A stretch of 64,000 nucleotides of DNA from Mycolicibacterium neoaurum ATCC 25795 (GTDB taxonomy: Bacteria > Actinomycetota > Actinomycetes > Mycobacteriales > Mycobacteriaceae): positions 434,001-498,000 of the forward strand of contig NZ_JMDW01000008.1 in the NCBI RefSeq assembly GCF_000691525.1. The letters are read 5' to 3'. The translations under genes and the position numbers were made by a program. Positions 38,629 to 47,736 of this stretch are shown in pieces (position 1 is the stretch's first letter; each line of letters opens with the position of its first letter). The notes beneath the pieces are model-generated. The model ran no database searches. It was not told the DNA's origin and saw nothing but the letters and a program-made list of their open reading frames with translations.

Positions 38629-39306
38629 GTGGAAAACGGTACTGGCAACGGGCTTCCCTGGGCGTCGGTCTTCGATTCGGCTGCCAACATGCGGGCGCTG
38701 ACCGCGATCCAGGCCGAGGGTCTGCGCGCTGCGAGCACACTCGTCGACCGCTTCATCACGGCGGCCTCCGACAGCGTGAACACCTTTGGTGGGGCCGCGG
38801 GTTCGCGTTCGGCGCTCTCGGAGGACCAACGCGCCGACCTCTGGGGCGCCACCGATCTCGAACCCTTGCTGGCATCCTGGTGGAAATTGGTCGACCAGTT
38901 CGGCCGTGGGTTCGCCTCCGGAGACCGCGAGCCGCAGGGAACCGGTGACGGTCCGCCCGTCCTGGATGTCACTGCCGGATCGGCCACCGGCCGGATTGCC
39001 ATCGGCTCGGTCCGCGGTGATACCGCCACCGCCGAGATCTGGCTGGACAACCGGGGCGTCGACGACGCCGGCGAGATCCGGTTGCGGATCGGCACCCTGG
39101 AATCAGACGGGGGCAGTGTCATCCCCGCCGTGGACGTCGACCTGCGTCCCGCCACAGTCGCGATGCCTGCGCGCTCGGGTCGCGGGGTCGTACTGCAGAT
39201 CCACACCCGCGTGCCGCCCGGGGTGTATCGCGGGGTCCTCTTCACACAGGGACATCCCGACCTGTGGTTGCCGATCGAGCTCGCCGTGTCGGATCAACCG
39301 GAATGA
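38629..39306 (+). CDS. Unknown 225-residue protein, phasin-like helix plus beta domain
   Basis: Not assigned. The start is GTG 38629 with GGGAGGAG upstream. Residues 1-100 are amphipathic helix (MRALTAIQAEGLRAASTLVD) reminiscent of phasins that coat lipid or polyester inclusions, but the resemblance is only in pattern. Residues 110-225 are a beta-sandwich-like domain (DTATAEIWLDNRGVDDAGEI, PPGVYRGVLFTQGHPDLWLPIEL), similar in style to immunoglobulin-like binding domains. Its stop overlaps the polyprenyl synthase start (ATGA), so the two are translationally coupled. Confidence 0.75.
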   Translation: MENGTGNGLPWASVFDSAANMRALTAIQAEGLRAASTLVDRFITAASDSVNTFGGAAGSRSALSEDQRADLWGATDLEPLLASWWKLVDQFGRGFASGDREPQGTGDGPPVLDVTAGSATGRIAIGSVRGDTATAEIWLDNRGVDDAGEIRLRIGTLESDGGSVIPAVDVDLRPATVAMPARSGRGVVLQIHTRVPPGVYRGVLFTQGHPDLWLPIELAVSDQPE

Positions 39307-40355
39307 CTTCCACAGCCGACCGACCCGATCTCGTCGAGGATGTCGAGAACCGGTTGCGTCTGGTCGGTCGCGATGTCCGTCGCGCGATGCTCGATGCGAT
39401 ACCCGACGGTGAGCCCGTCCAATGGCTCTACGCGCCGATGCGGGAGTATCCGTTGCGACCGAGCAAGTCGTTGCGTCCGGCGTTGTGCCTGTCCAGCGGG
39501 CGGTGCTTCGGCGCGGATTCGTCGGCTCTGACCGGTATCGCCGTGGCGATCGAGCTGCTGCACAACGCTTTTCTCGTCCACGATGACATCGCCGACGGTA
39601 GTGAGATGCGCCGGGGTCGGCCCACGCTGATGGCCGCCTATGGCACGGCGGCGGCGCTCAACGCCGGCGACGCCCTCGCCATCGTGGCCAGCCAGGTGTT
39701 GCGGCGCGCCACCCGGCAGCTGGACCGCGGCCTGGCCGAGCAGGTGATGACGGAGTTCGACACCATGGCCCTGCGCACCCTGGAGGGTCAGGCCACCGAG
39801 CTCGGATGGCAGCTCGACAATGTCGAAAACCTCACACCGTCCGACTATCTCGACTTGATCATGCACAAGACCTGTTGGTACACCACCATCTACCCGTTGC
39901 GCGTCGGAGCCCTGGTCGGATCGAACGGCACCGCCGAGCTGGCACCGCTGATCCGGTTCGGATTCCACTTCGGGGCGGCATTCCAGATCCGCGATGACCT
40001 GCTCAATCTGATCGGCGAGGAAAAGACCTACGGCAAGGAGATCCTCGGCGATCTGTACGAGGGAAAGCGGACCTTGACGCTGGTACATCTGCTGGACGTG
40101 GCGCGCGGCCGCGACCGTGCGGTACTGCGCGATTATCTGCGCTGTGACCGGGCGGACCGGGACAAGGCCATGGTGTACAAGGTGCGCTCGTTGATGGACG
40201 ACTACGGCAGCATCGCGTTCACCCGCGAGTACGCCGAAGGCATCCTGGTGGTGGCAGAAGGGTATTTCGAGCAGGCGTTCGCCGATGCCCGTCCGGGACC
40301 GGATCTGGATTTTCTTCGCGCTCTGGTGCCGTATGTATGGGCGCGCTGGCGCTAG
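39303..40355 (+). CDS. Polyprenyl diphosphate synthase (E-type, GGPP synthase-like)
   Basis: A 350-residue trans-prenyltransferase that condenses isopentenyl diphosphate with an allylic diphosphate. Start ATG 39303 overlaps the upstream stop by 4 bp. The first aspartate-rich motif is HDDIADGSEMRRG; the second is FQIRDDLLNLIGEE, where the third Asp is replaced by Asn. KSLRPALC near the N-terminus binds the homoallylic substrate and YGKEILGDLYEGKRTLTL is the second metal-site flank. Length and motif spacing fit a C20 or medium-chain enzyme; chain length cannot be read with confidence. It is linked to unknown proteins and a desaturase-like flavoprotein in a divergent cluster. Confidence 0.9.
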   Translation: MTSTADRPDLVEDVENRLRLVGRDVRRAMLDAIPDGEPVQWLYAPMREYPLRPSKSLRPALCLSSGRCFGADSSALTGIAVAIELLHNAFLVHDDIADGSEMRRGRPTLMAAYGTAAALNAGDALAIVASQVLRRATRQLDRGLAEQVMTEFDTMALRTLEGQATELGWQLDNVENLTPSDYLDLIMHKTCWYTTIYPLRVGALVGSNGTAELAPLIRFGFHFGAAFQIRDDLLNLIGEEKTYGKEILGDLYEGKRTLTLVHLLDVARGRDRAVLRDYLRCDRADRDKAMVYKVRSLMDDYGSIAFTREYAEGILVVAEGYFEQAFADARPGPDLDFLRALVPYVWARWR

Positions 40356-40409
40356 AAACTCCCGCGTTCGGGTGATCCGGAACTGCGTTAGGGTCGAACC
40401 GGGGGTCAG

Positions 40410-41543
40410 ATGGCGCGACGTTCGGTTTCACGGTTGGAGGTCAGCGGATACCGCTTCCTGACGCGCAGGATGGAATACGCGTTGGTGTGCCGGGACACCC
40501 GGATGCTCGACGATCCGATTCGCACCCAACTGCTTTCGCTGGCCTCGGGGATTGCCGTTGCCGCCATCGTGCTGGCGGTGTGTGCCGTGCTGGCGCTGCT
40601 GCGACCGCACGGCCCGCTGGGTGATGACCCCATCGTGGTCGTCAAGGAGTCCGGCGCGATGTACGTCCGGATCGGCGATACCGTCCATCCCACACCGAAT
40701 TTGGCGTCCGCTCGGTTGATCGCCGGTACCCCGGCCCAGCCCCGCGTGGTCAGTGCTGCGATGCTCGACGATGCCCTGATCGGTCCCGCGGTCGGAATTG
40801 CGGGCGCCCCGGGCAGCATCGGGACAGCGCTGGATGTCGAGATGACCGCATGGACCGTCTGTGACGGCGCCCCCGAACGTGCCACCACCCTGCTCATAGG
40901 TGCCCCCGTCGCGCCGCCGGTCGCCCCGCCGATGCTGGTCACCGCCCGCGGATCGGCGCGCACCTACCTGCTGCACGACGGACGCAAGCGTGCGGTGGAC
41001 CTCCGAGATCGCTCTGTCGTCGAGACGATGCGATTGGAAGGCGTTGTCCCACTCAATGTGTCGCGGGTGATGGTCGACATGTTGCGCGAGGCAACGAACC
41101 GCGCCACGGCCCCGACGGACGCGCCGGTGGGTGCGGAGTTCGGGGAGGTGCTCTGTGCGCAATGGCGCTGGACCGGAATCGGGCAGCCCCCCGAAACCAC
41201 CTTCTTCACCGCAACCGCCGTACCCGCGGGGCCGTCAACTGTCGCTCTCGCACAATCCGACGGCCCGGGTCCACATATCGACGCGGTGTCGATCCCGCCG
41301 GGGCACAGTGTCTATGCCCGTGCCGCCGGATCGGCCGGGGACGGGTCGACGACCGGCCCGCGCTATCTGATCACCGGGACCGGGGCGGCTTTCGGCATAC
41401 GTGACGACGAGTCGGCGGCTGCACTCGGGTTGCCGCAGGTGCCCGGTGCCGCGCCGTGGCCGGTGCTCGCCGTGCTACCGCGCGGACCCGAACTCGCCAT
41501 CGACAGTGCCCTCCTGATGCGCGATGTCCTCACCCCGCCGTGA
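40410..41543 (+). CDS. eccB4: ESX-4 type VII secretion protein EccB4
   Basis: A 377-residue single-pass membrane component of the ESX-4 secretion machine. The N-terminus MARRSVSRLEVSGYRFLTRRMEYALVCRDTRM is the family signature, followed by the transmembrane helix (about residues 42-65) and a periplasmic domain. It is shorter than typical EccB proteins (around 470 residues), mainly in the periplasmic repeats. Its last 69 bp overlap the 3' end of mycP4 on the other strand. Confidence 0.92.
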   Translation: MARRSVSRLEVSGYRFLTRRMEYALVCRDTRMLDDPIRTQLLSLASGIAVAAIVLAVCAVLALLRPHGPLGDDPIVVVKESGAMYVRIGDTVHPTPNLASARLIAGTPAQPRVVSAAMLDDALIGPAVGIAGAPGSIGTALDVEMTAWTVCDGAPERATTLLIGAPVAPPVAPPMLVTARGSARTYLLHDGRKRAVDLRDRSVVETMRLEGVVPLNVSRVMVDMLREATNRATAPTDAPVGAEFGEVLCAQWRWTGIGQPPETTFFTATAVPAGPSTVALAQSDGPGPHIDAVSIPPGHSVYARAAGSAGDGSTTGPRYLITGTGAAFGIRDDESAAALGLPQVPGAAPWPVLAVLPRGPELAIDSALLMRDVLTPP

Positions 41544-42842
41544 CCTGACCGGTGGCAGCAGTCCCGCGCCGACGGCAAGGGCGGCGCACAAGGCCGCTCC
41601 GATAACCGCGAAACGGTTGCCGGGGCCGGCATGCGCCGACGCGGGTGGGTCCGCCGGGTGGGCGGTGCCGGTCTGCGCTTCACCGATGCCCTCCAGTGCG
41701 GCGAGCACATCGACGACCCCGTGCCCGATCAGCGGATCCCAGCCCGCGCCCGGGTGCCGCGCGGTGCTCTCGATCCGGTCCATCACCTGTCTGGCGGTCA
41801 GTTGCGGGGCCACCGACCGCAGCAGCGCCACCACCCCAGACACCACCGGGGTGGCATAGCTCGTTCCGGAAATCGGTTGTGGCCCTTCCTGTCCTGGCAT
41901 CGCATCGACGGTCCCTTCGCCGGCCGGGCTCAACGACACCACGCCCTCGCCGGGGGCGGCGACATCCACCCACGGGCCGCCGAGGGTGAACCGCGACGGG
42001 CTGCCGTCGGTGTCGACCGAGCCGACGGTGAGCACCAGATCGTCATACCAGCTCGGGCTGACCACCACATCCACCCGATTCCAATCGGGTTCATGCCGAC
42101 GAGCCGGGTCCGGGGTGGGGTTCTGCTTCGGGCAGGTGCCACGGCCGCCGACATTGCCTGCCGCCGCGACCACCACCACATTGCGTACGTCGACCGCGTA
42201 GGCCAGGGCCGCACCGAGTGCGCGGTCGTCGAGGTCGGTTGCGGCATCCAGGCATGCCACCGAGGCGATGTTGATGACCGTGGCCCCCTGGTCCGCCGCG
42301 CTGCGCACCGCGGCCGCGAGCGAATCGACATCGCCGATACCAGCGGGTGCGGCACCCTCGCTGTCACGGAACGTCATCGACGATTGCCGGATCGCCAGGA
42401 TCGTCGCCTCCGGTGCGATACCCCCGAAACCCGATACCGGATCGTAGGTCGCGCCGACCAGTCCGGCCACGATGGTGCCGTGCCCGTCGCAATCCTGGGC
42501 GCCGTCCCCGGTCGACACGTAGTCGCCACCCGGCAGCAGACGAGGCAGCAGTCGATGCGGGTTCACGCCGGTGTCGATCACGGCGACCACCTGGCCCGCC
42601 CCGCGAGTTCGTGCCCAGGCTGCCTGCAGATCGGGCCGTCCAGGACGCACCGGCGGCGGCGTCGCGGGCAGCGCTACGCATGGTTGGGTCTGCTCGGTCC
42701 GGCCGCGTGGCGCGGCGGGCCCCGGAGCGGGTACCCGGGTCATGTCGATCGCCGGCGGTCCTACTGCGGCGGCCGGGGCGGCGATGACGACCGGTGCGAT
42801 CACCATCATGATTACCGCGGCCATCCCGCCCACGCGCCTCAT
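41475..42842 (-). CDS. mycP4: ESX-4 mycosin subtilisin-like protease MycP4
   Basis: A 455-residue membrane-anchored serine protease of the type VII system. Start ATG 42842 overlaps the eccD4 stop by 4 bp. A signal peptide is followed by the catalytic triad: D90 (VVAVIDTGVN), H121 (DCDGHGTIVAG) and Ser in GTSYATPVVSG. A C-terminal transmembrane helix (FAVIGAALCAALAVGAGLLP) and a short basic tail end the protein. Mycosins process or stabilise ESX machinery in the periplasm. Confidence 0.94.
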   Translation of the reverse strand: MRRVGGMAAVIMMVIAPVVIAAPAAAVGPPAIDMTRVPAPGPAAPRGRTEQTQPCVALPATPPPVRPGRPDLQAAWARTRGAGQVVAVIDTGVNPHRLLPRLLPGGDYVSTGDGAQDCDGHGTIVAGLVGATYDPVSGFGGIAPEATILAIRQSSMTFRDSEGAAPAGIGDVDSLAAAVRSAADQGATVINIASVACLDAATDLDDRALGAALAYAVDVRNVVVVAAAGNVGGRGTCPKQNPTPDPARRHEPDWNRVDVVVSPSWYDDLVLTVGSVDTDGSPSRFTLGGPWVDVAAPGEGVVSLSPAGEGTVDAMPGQEGPQPISGTSYATPVVSGVVALLRSVAPQLTARQVMDRIESTARHPGAGWDPLIGHGVVDVLAALEGIGEAQTGTAHPADPPASAHAGPGNRFAVIGAALCAALAVGAGLLPPVRSRRGEDIAHQEGTVDGEFGSAR

Positions 42843-44113
42843 GGCAGACTCGTCGATCGGACGAGGTCGAATACGCCGCCCGCCCAACAGGCCAGCGGTA
42901 TGACCGCCGCCGATGCCAGCGACTCGACAACATCACCAACCCTGGCAAGCAGCGGGTTTCCCGGTGCGCCCCGTCCCCGGTACCAGGCAGCCGCGCCGAA
43001 CGCGGTGACCGCCGACCAGCCGGCATGGACCGGAACGGATATCGCCAACAGCACGAAACCGGCTGTCGCGCAGATCAATCCGGACCAGCCTACCGCGTGC
43101 CTACACCGCGGGTCGGCGTATGACCGCATCCGCAGCGATAGCACCACCGCAATCACCGCGACGAGTACCGCCGTCGCCGGCCATGTGTGCTGTTCCAACG
43201 CAGCGCTTGCCGCCACCGATATCGCCGCCACGGTGGCGGTCGCCGCGAACCCGGATACCAGACCGGCCAGGCGGTCCCTGGCGCGGTCGGCATGCAGGCC
43301 GGAAAGTGGCCGGCCGGGGCGGATGCCGTCGATGAGCAGGGCCAGGCGTCCCGACACGGCCAACCCACCCAGCGCCACCACCGCCAGGGTGGCGCCGTGG
43401 GTGGTCAGATCCATCGGCAACGCCAAGGCGGTGGCGGTCACCGCTGCGATGGCGGTGGCCCCTGCGGCGATGGCGGTGAACAACCGGGTGCCGTGCTCGC
43501 TGACCCGCAGCAGCATCACCGACACGGACGCACAGACCGCGGACGTCAGCAGCAGGTGTCCGGCACCGGGCCGGCCGGGAGTGGCGAGGAATGCCGCCGC
43601 GCCGGCGAACACGATGCACAGCAGCATGGTCCAGACGTGTCCGGTGCGCATCCCGATGCGCAGTGCACCGACCGCGACCACGGCCGCGAGGATCGCGGTG
43701 GCCGGCTGGCTCGCGCCGTTCACCCCGGACAGGACGAGGACGGCCGCGGCCGCGATGCCTGCAACGGTCCAACCGACCGCCGAACCTGTCGGCGGCGGCG
43801 GATCCAGTCCGGCCGCCGACAGGGTCACGCAGGCTTCCCCGGGCACCGGTCCCGGCGCGGCGGACTGTGCCGGTGCGAGCACGATGACATCCCCGTCGTG
43901 AACCCCGTTGTCGTGCAGGCTCCTCGACTCGTCGCAGCGGTCGCCGGTGATCCGGTCCAGTCGCCAGGCGGTCTGCGGCGGATCTGTCCCGACCACCAGC
44001 GCGACGATATCGGGGATGAGCAGCCCGAGCCCGGCATGTCGCGGTATGGACAGATCGACAGCGCGCGACGTGTGCGCACACTGAATCGTCACCCGGCACA
44101 ACGGATCATCCAT
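42839..44113 (-). CDS. eccD4: ESX-4 type VII secretion integral membrane protein EccD4
   Basis: A 424-residue protein. An N-terminal ubiquitin-like cytoplasmic domain (residues about 1-90, CRVTIQCAHTSRAVDLSIPR) is followed by about eleven hydrophobic segments. It forms the membrane channel scaffold of type VII systems. Start ATG 44113 (MDDPLCRVTIQ) fits the family; the frame upstream has no similarity. It is divergent from eccC4 (98 bp) and overlaps mycP4 by 4 bp. Confidence 0.93.
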   Translation of the reverse strand: MDDPLCRVTIQCAHTSRAVDLSIPRHAGLGLLIPDIVALVVGTDPPQTAWRLDRITGDRCDESRSLHDNGVHDGDVIVLAPAQSAAPGPVPGEACVTLSAAGLDPPPPTGSAVGWTVAGIAAAAVLVLSGVNGASQPATAILAAVVAVGALRIGMRTGHVWTMLLCIVFAGAAAFLATPGRPGAGHLLLTSAVCASVSVMLLRVSEHGTRLFTAIAAGATAIAAVTATALALPMDLTTHGATLAVVALGGLAVSGRLALLIDGIRPGRPLSGLHADRARDRLAGLVSGFAATATVAAISVAASAALEQHTWPATAVLVAVIAVVLSLRMRSYADPRCRHAVGWSGLICATAGFVLLAISVPVHAGWSAVTAFGAAAWYRGRGAPGNPLLARVGDVVESLASAAVIPLACWAGGVFDLVRSTSLP

Positions 44114-44211
44114 GACAGCCCCCCGATTCCCACCGTAATCGGAGCGCAGGCCATCGCCGCGCACCAGAATTCCGGTGGAACCGGACACCGTCGGGCTGCG
44201 TCAGTGGTGGC

Positions 44212-47200
44212 ATGGAGTTCGTCAGCGACCACCGTGCACCGCCGCCGCCGGTGCCCTCGGGTGCGGTCCGGGTGCACACACCACCGGAGGTGCCCGCCGT
44301 GCCGCCGGTCAATCCGCTGGTGCGGTTGTTACCCGTCGTGATGCTCGTGGCGGCCGGCGGCATGGTGATTCTCTATCTGTCCGGCGACCGGCTACCCACC
44401 GCGCGCAGCCCCATGTACCTGGTGCTGCCCGTGATGATGCTCGTCTCCGTGCTCGCGACGGCGACCCACGGTATGCGTGGACGCAGCACCGAACTCGATG
44501 CGGTACGTCGTGACTACCTGCGCTACCTGGACGAGGTGGCCGGGGACGCGGCGGCCACCGCCGGTCATCAACGCGCCAACCTGTATTGGACACACCCGGA
44601 TCCCGCCGCGCTGTGGACCGTCGTCGGTACCGCGCGAATGTGGGAGCGTCGTGCGAGCGACCCGGATTTCTGCCAGGTGCGAGTCGGCATCGGCCCGGCG
44701 GTCCTGGCGACACCGCTGATCGTCGAGGACGGTTCGCCGGTCGGTGAGACCGACCCGGTCACCCAGACCGCCCTGGATGCGCTGCTGGCAGCGCACGCAA
44801 TCGTGCCGGGACTGCCGGTGGTCACCGAGCTGTCCGGCCACCTCGGTATCGGTGGTATCCCGGCCGGCGCCCGTGATCTGGCGCGGGCCATCGTCTGTCA
44901 ACTTGCGGTATGGCACAGTCCGGCCGATATCCGGATCGTGGCGCGGGCCCGGGACGGTGACCGGTGCTGGGATTGGCTGAAATGGTTGCCGCACCACTCG
45001 ACTGCGTCGAGCACGGCGCGCACGGTGCTGATCGTCGACGACGGCAAACCGGTCCCGGCGGGGACGGCCGAGATCGTGTTGGAACTCGGCGGGCGGGGTG
45101 ACCGGCGGATCGAATCAGGGCCTGGCTCTGACGCATTGTCAGCCGAGCTGGCGCAGCTGTGCGCGCGCCGGCTGGCGCGGTGGCGCCCCGGCGCGGTGTG
45201 TTCGGGCGCGCCGGTACCCGGCTGGGCAGAATTGGTGGGAATGGGCGGTCCGTCCGACCCCTCGCCGGATCGGATCCCACTCCGCGTGCCGATCGGAACC
45301 GGCGACGGGCCTCGAAACCGCGGTGCGCCGGTATATCTGGACATCAAGGAGGCGGCCGAGGGTGGGATGGGCCCACACGGCCTGTGTGTCGGCGCCACCG
45401 GGTCGGGCAAGTCCGAGTTCCTGCGGACCCTCATCCTCGGGTTGGCCGCGACGCACACTTCCGACGAACTGAACTTGGCGCTGATCGACTTCAAGGGCGG
45501 GGCGACGTTTCTCGGATTCGAGCGGTTGTCTCATGTCGCCGCGGTGATCACCAATCTCGCCGAAGAGTCGCATCTGGTCAGCCGGATGCAGGCCGCACTG
45601 ACCGGAGAGATGCAGCGCCGACAACAACTGCTGCGCGCGAGCGGTACCGGCAGCATCGCCGAGTACCGCCGTGCGCGCGAGGCCGGCCGCGAGCTGGTCG
45701 TGCTCCCGGTGCTGTTCCTGGTGATCGACGAGTTCTCCGAACTGCTCACCCAACATCCCGAGTTCGCCGAGGTGTTCCTTGCCGTCGGCAGGCTCGGCCG
45801 TTCGTTGGGGGTGCACCTGCTGCTGGCGAGTCAGCGCCTCGATGAGGGCAGGCTGCGCGGTCTTGAGACCCACCTTTCCTATCGGGTGTGTCTCAAGACG
45901 TTCTCCACCAGTGATTCTCGTTCTGTCATCGGAGTTCCCGACGCCTACGAATTGTCCGCCGAGCCGGGATCTGCCTACCTCAAGACCGTCGACGGCGATT
46001 TGGTGAGACTGCGAACCACCTATGTCTCCGGGCCGACACGACAAATTGCCGAGGAGCCGGTCGGCGTGGCGTTGTTCACCGCGGACCGTCCACCCGCCCC
46101 GCCGTCGGCCGGCAGCCCGCTGCAGGTACCCACCATTCTCGAAACCGTGCTGGATCGGCTGGCCGGTCGTGGACGCCCCGCGCACCGTATCTGGTTGCCG
46201 CCGTTGTGCGCGCCGCCGACGCTGACCGAACTGCTGGCCGAAAATGAGTGGCCGACGCTGACGGTGCCGATCGGTCTGGTGGACAACGCGTTCGAACAGC
46301 GTCGGGACCCACTCACTGTCGATCTGACCGGCGCCGGTGGGCATGTGGCGGTGGTGGGGGCGACCCGGTCGGGTAAGTCCACCGCGTTGTGCACCCTGCT
46401 GCTGGCCCTCGCGCTGCGGCACGGCCCCGGTGACATCCAGTTCTATTGCCTGGATTTCGGCGGGGGCGCCCTGGCGCGGCTGCGTGAGCTCCCTCATGTC
46501 GGGGTGCTTGCCGGACGTGATGAGCCAGAGCTCGTCGGTCGCACCATCTCGATGGTCCAGGCGCTGATCCGGCGGCGCGCGGCCCAGCCTGCGCGAGCAG
46601 ACGGCTACGGCGAGGTCTTCCTTGTCATCGACGGCTGGGCGGCCCTGCGCCAGGATGGGGGCGCCGCCCAGGACGCGGTCACCGATATCGCGGCGCATGG
46701 TCTGGCTCACGGTGTGCACGTCGTGATCTCGGCGGCGCGGTGGGCCGAGCTTCGACCGGCACTCAAGGACCAGCTCGGCAGCCGGGTGGAACTGCGCCTC
46801 GGTGAGCCGGGGGAGTCCGAGATCCATCGGACGGCGGCCCGGCAATTGGCAGGCAGCCCGCCGGGAACCGTGCTCACCCGTGACGGGAATCTGGCCGCCT
46901 TGGCGTTGCCGTACCTGGACGCAGTCGACGTCGCCGGCTCCGTCCGCTCCGTCCTGGCCCGGCACCCCGGTCCTGCGGCACCCCCGGTGCGGTTGCTCCC
47001 GGCGCGCCTGGACCGGGAACGGCTACCCCGGTCGGTGCGCCCGCGGACACATGTCGTCATCGGTGTCGGTGAATCCGAACTCGGTGCGGCAACCGTCGAT
47101 TTCACCGATCCGGCACATCTGATGGTGCTGGGCGACAGCGGTTGTGGGAAAACCGCGCTGCTGCGGACCCTGTGTACGCAATTGACGAAGGCGTGTGGGC

Positions 47201-47736
47201 CCGGCGAGGTGCAGCTCTATCTCGCCGACGTCCGGCGAACCCTGCTCGGAGTCGTCGATGGTGCTCATCTCGGTGGATACGCGATATCTGCGGCCATTCT
47301 CGGCGACCAGCTCCGGGGGCTGGTCGACATGCTGCGCGAACGACTGCCCGGGGCCTCGGTTTCTCAACAGGAGCTGCGGGACCGGTCCTGGTGGTCCGGA
47401 CCGGAGGTCTACGTCATCGTCGACGACCACGATCTGCTGGCCACCGGCACCGACCCGTTGAACCAGCTGCTGGAATTCCTGCCCTATGCCAGGGATATCG
47501 GGCTGCACCTGGTCATCGCGCGCCGCGCCGGGGGAGCGGCGCGCGCACTCTACGATCCGGTGCCCGCGATGATGCGCGAGCTCGGTAGCACGGGGTTGGT
47601 GATGAGCAGCGCCACCGAGGAGGCCCCGTTGCTCGGCACCGTCCGACCCGTGGTGTTGCCGCCGGGGCGGGCGACGCTGGTGCTGCGCGGGACCGCCGTC
47701 GAACGCGTCCAGATCGCCTGGACCGATCCGCCGTGA
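44212..47736 (+). CDS. eccC4: ESX-4 type VII secretion FtsK/SpoIIIE-type ATPase EccC4
   Basis: A 1,174-residue motor protein with EccCa and EccCb fused in one chain. Two N-terminal membrane helices lie at about residues 38-90. Three ATPase modules follow, with P-loops GATGSGKS (about residue 394), GATRSGKS (716) and GDSGCGKT (974). The first Walker B is LFLVIDEFSELL. It drives secretion of WXG100 substrates such as the EsxU/EsxT pair encoded just downstream. Its stop overlaps the next start by 4 bp. Confidence 0.95.
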   Translation: MEFVSDHRAPPPPVPSGAVRVHTPPEVPAVPPVNPLVRLLPVVMLVAAGGMVILYLSGDRLPTARSPMYLVLPVMMLVSVLATATHGMRGRSTELDAVRRDYLRYLDEVAGDAAATAGHQRANLYWTHPDPAALWTVVGTARMWERRASDPDFCQVRVGIGPAVLATPLIVEDGSPVGETDPVTQTALDALLAAHAIVPGLPVVTELSGHLGIGGIPAGARDLARAIVCQLAVWHSPADIRIVARARDGDRCWDWLKWLPHHSTASSTARTVLIVDDGKPVPAGTAEIVLELGGRGDRRIESGPGSDALSAELAQLCARRLARWRPGAVCSGAPVPGWAELVGMGGPSDPSPDRIPLRVPIGTGDGPRNRGAPVYLDIKEAAEGGMGPHGLCVGATGSGKSEFLRTLILGLAATHTSDELNLALIDFKGGATFLGFERLSHVAAVITNLAEESHLVSRMQAALTGEMQRRQQLLRASGTGSIAEYRRAREAGRELVVLPVLFLVIDEFSELLTQHPEFAEVFLAVGRLGRSLGVHLLLASQRLDEGRLRGLETHLSYRVCLKTFSTSDSRSVIGVPDAYELSAEPGSAYLKTVDGDLVRLRTTYVSGPTRQIAEEPVGVALFTADRPPAPPSAGSPLQVPTILETVLDRLAGRGRPAHRIWLPPLCAPPTLTELLAENEWPTLTVPIGLVDNAFEQRRDPLTVDLTGAGGHVAVVGATRSGKSTALCTLLLALALRHGPGDIQFYCLDFGGGALARLRELPHVGVLAGRDEPELVGRTISMVQALIRRRAAQPARADGYGEVFLVIDGWAALRQDGGAAQDAVTDIAAHGLAHGVHVVISAARWAELRPALKDQLGSRVELRLGEPGESEIHRTAARQLAGSPPGTVLTRDGNLAALALPYLDAVDVAGSVRSVLARHPGPAAPPVRLLPARLDRERLPRSVRPRTHVVIGVGESELGAATVDFTDPAHLMVLGDSGCGKTALLRTLCTQLTKACGPGEVQLYLADVRRTLLGVVDGAHLGGYAISAAILGDQLRGLVDMLRERLPGASVSQQELRDRSWWSGPEVYVIVDDHDLLATGTDPLNQLLEFLPYARDIGLHLVIARRAGGAARALYDPVPAMMRELGSTGLVMSSATEEAPLLGTVRPVVLPPGRATLVLRGTAVERVQIAWTDPP

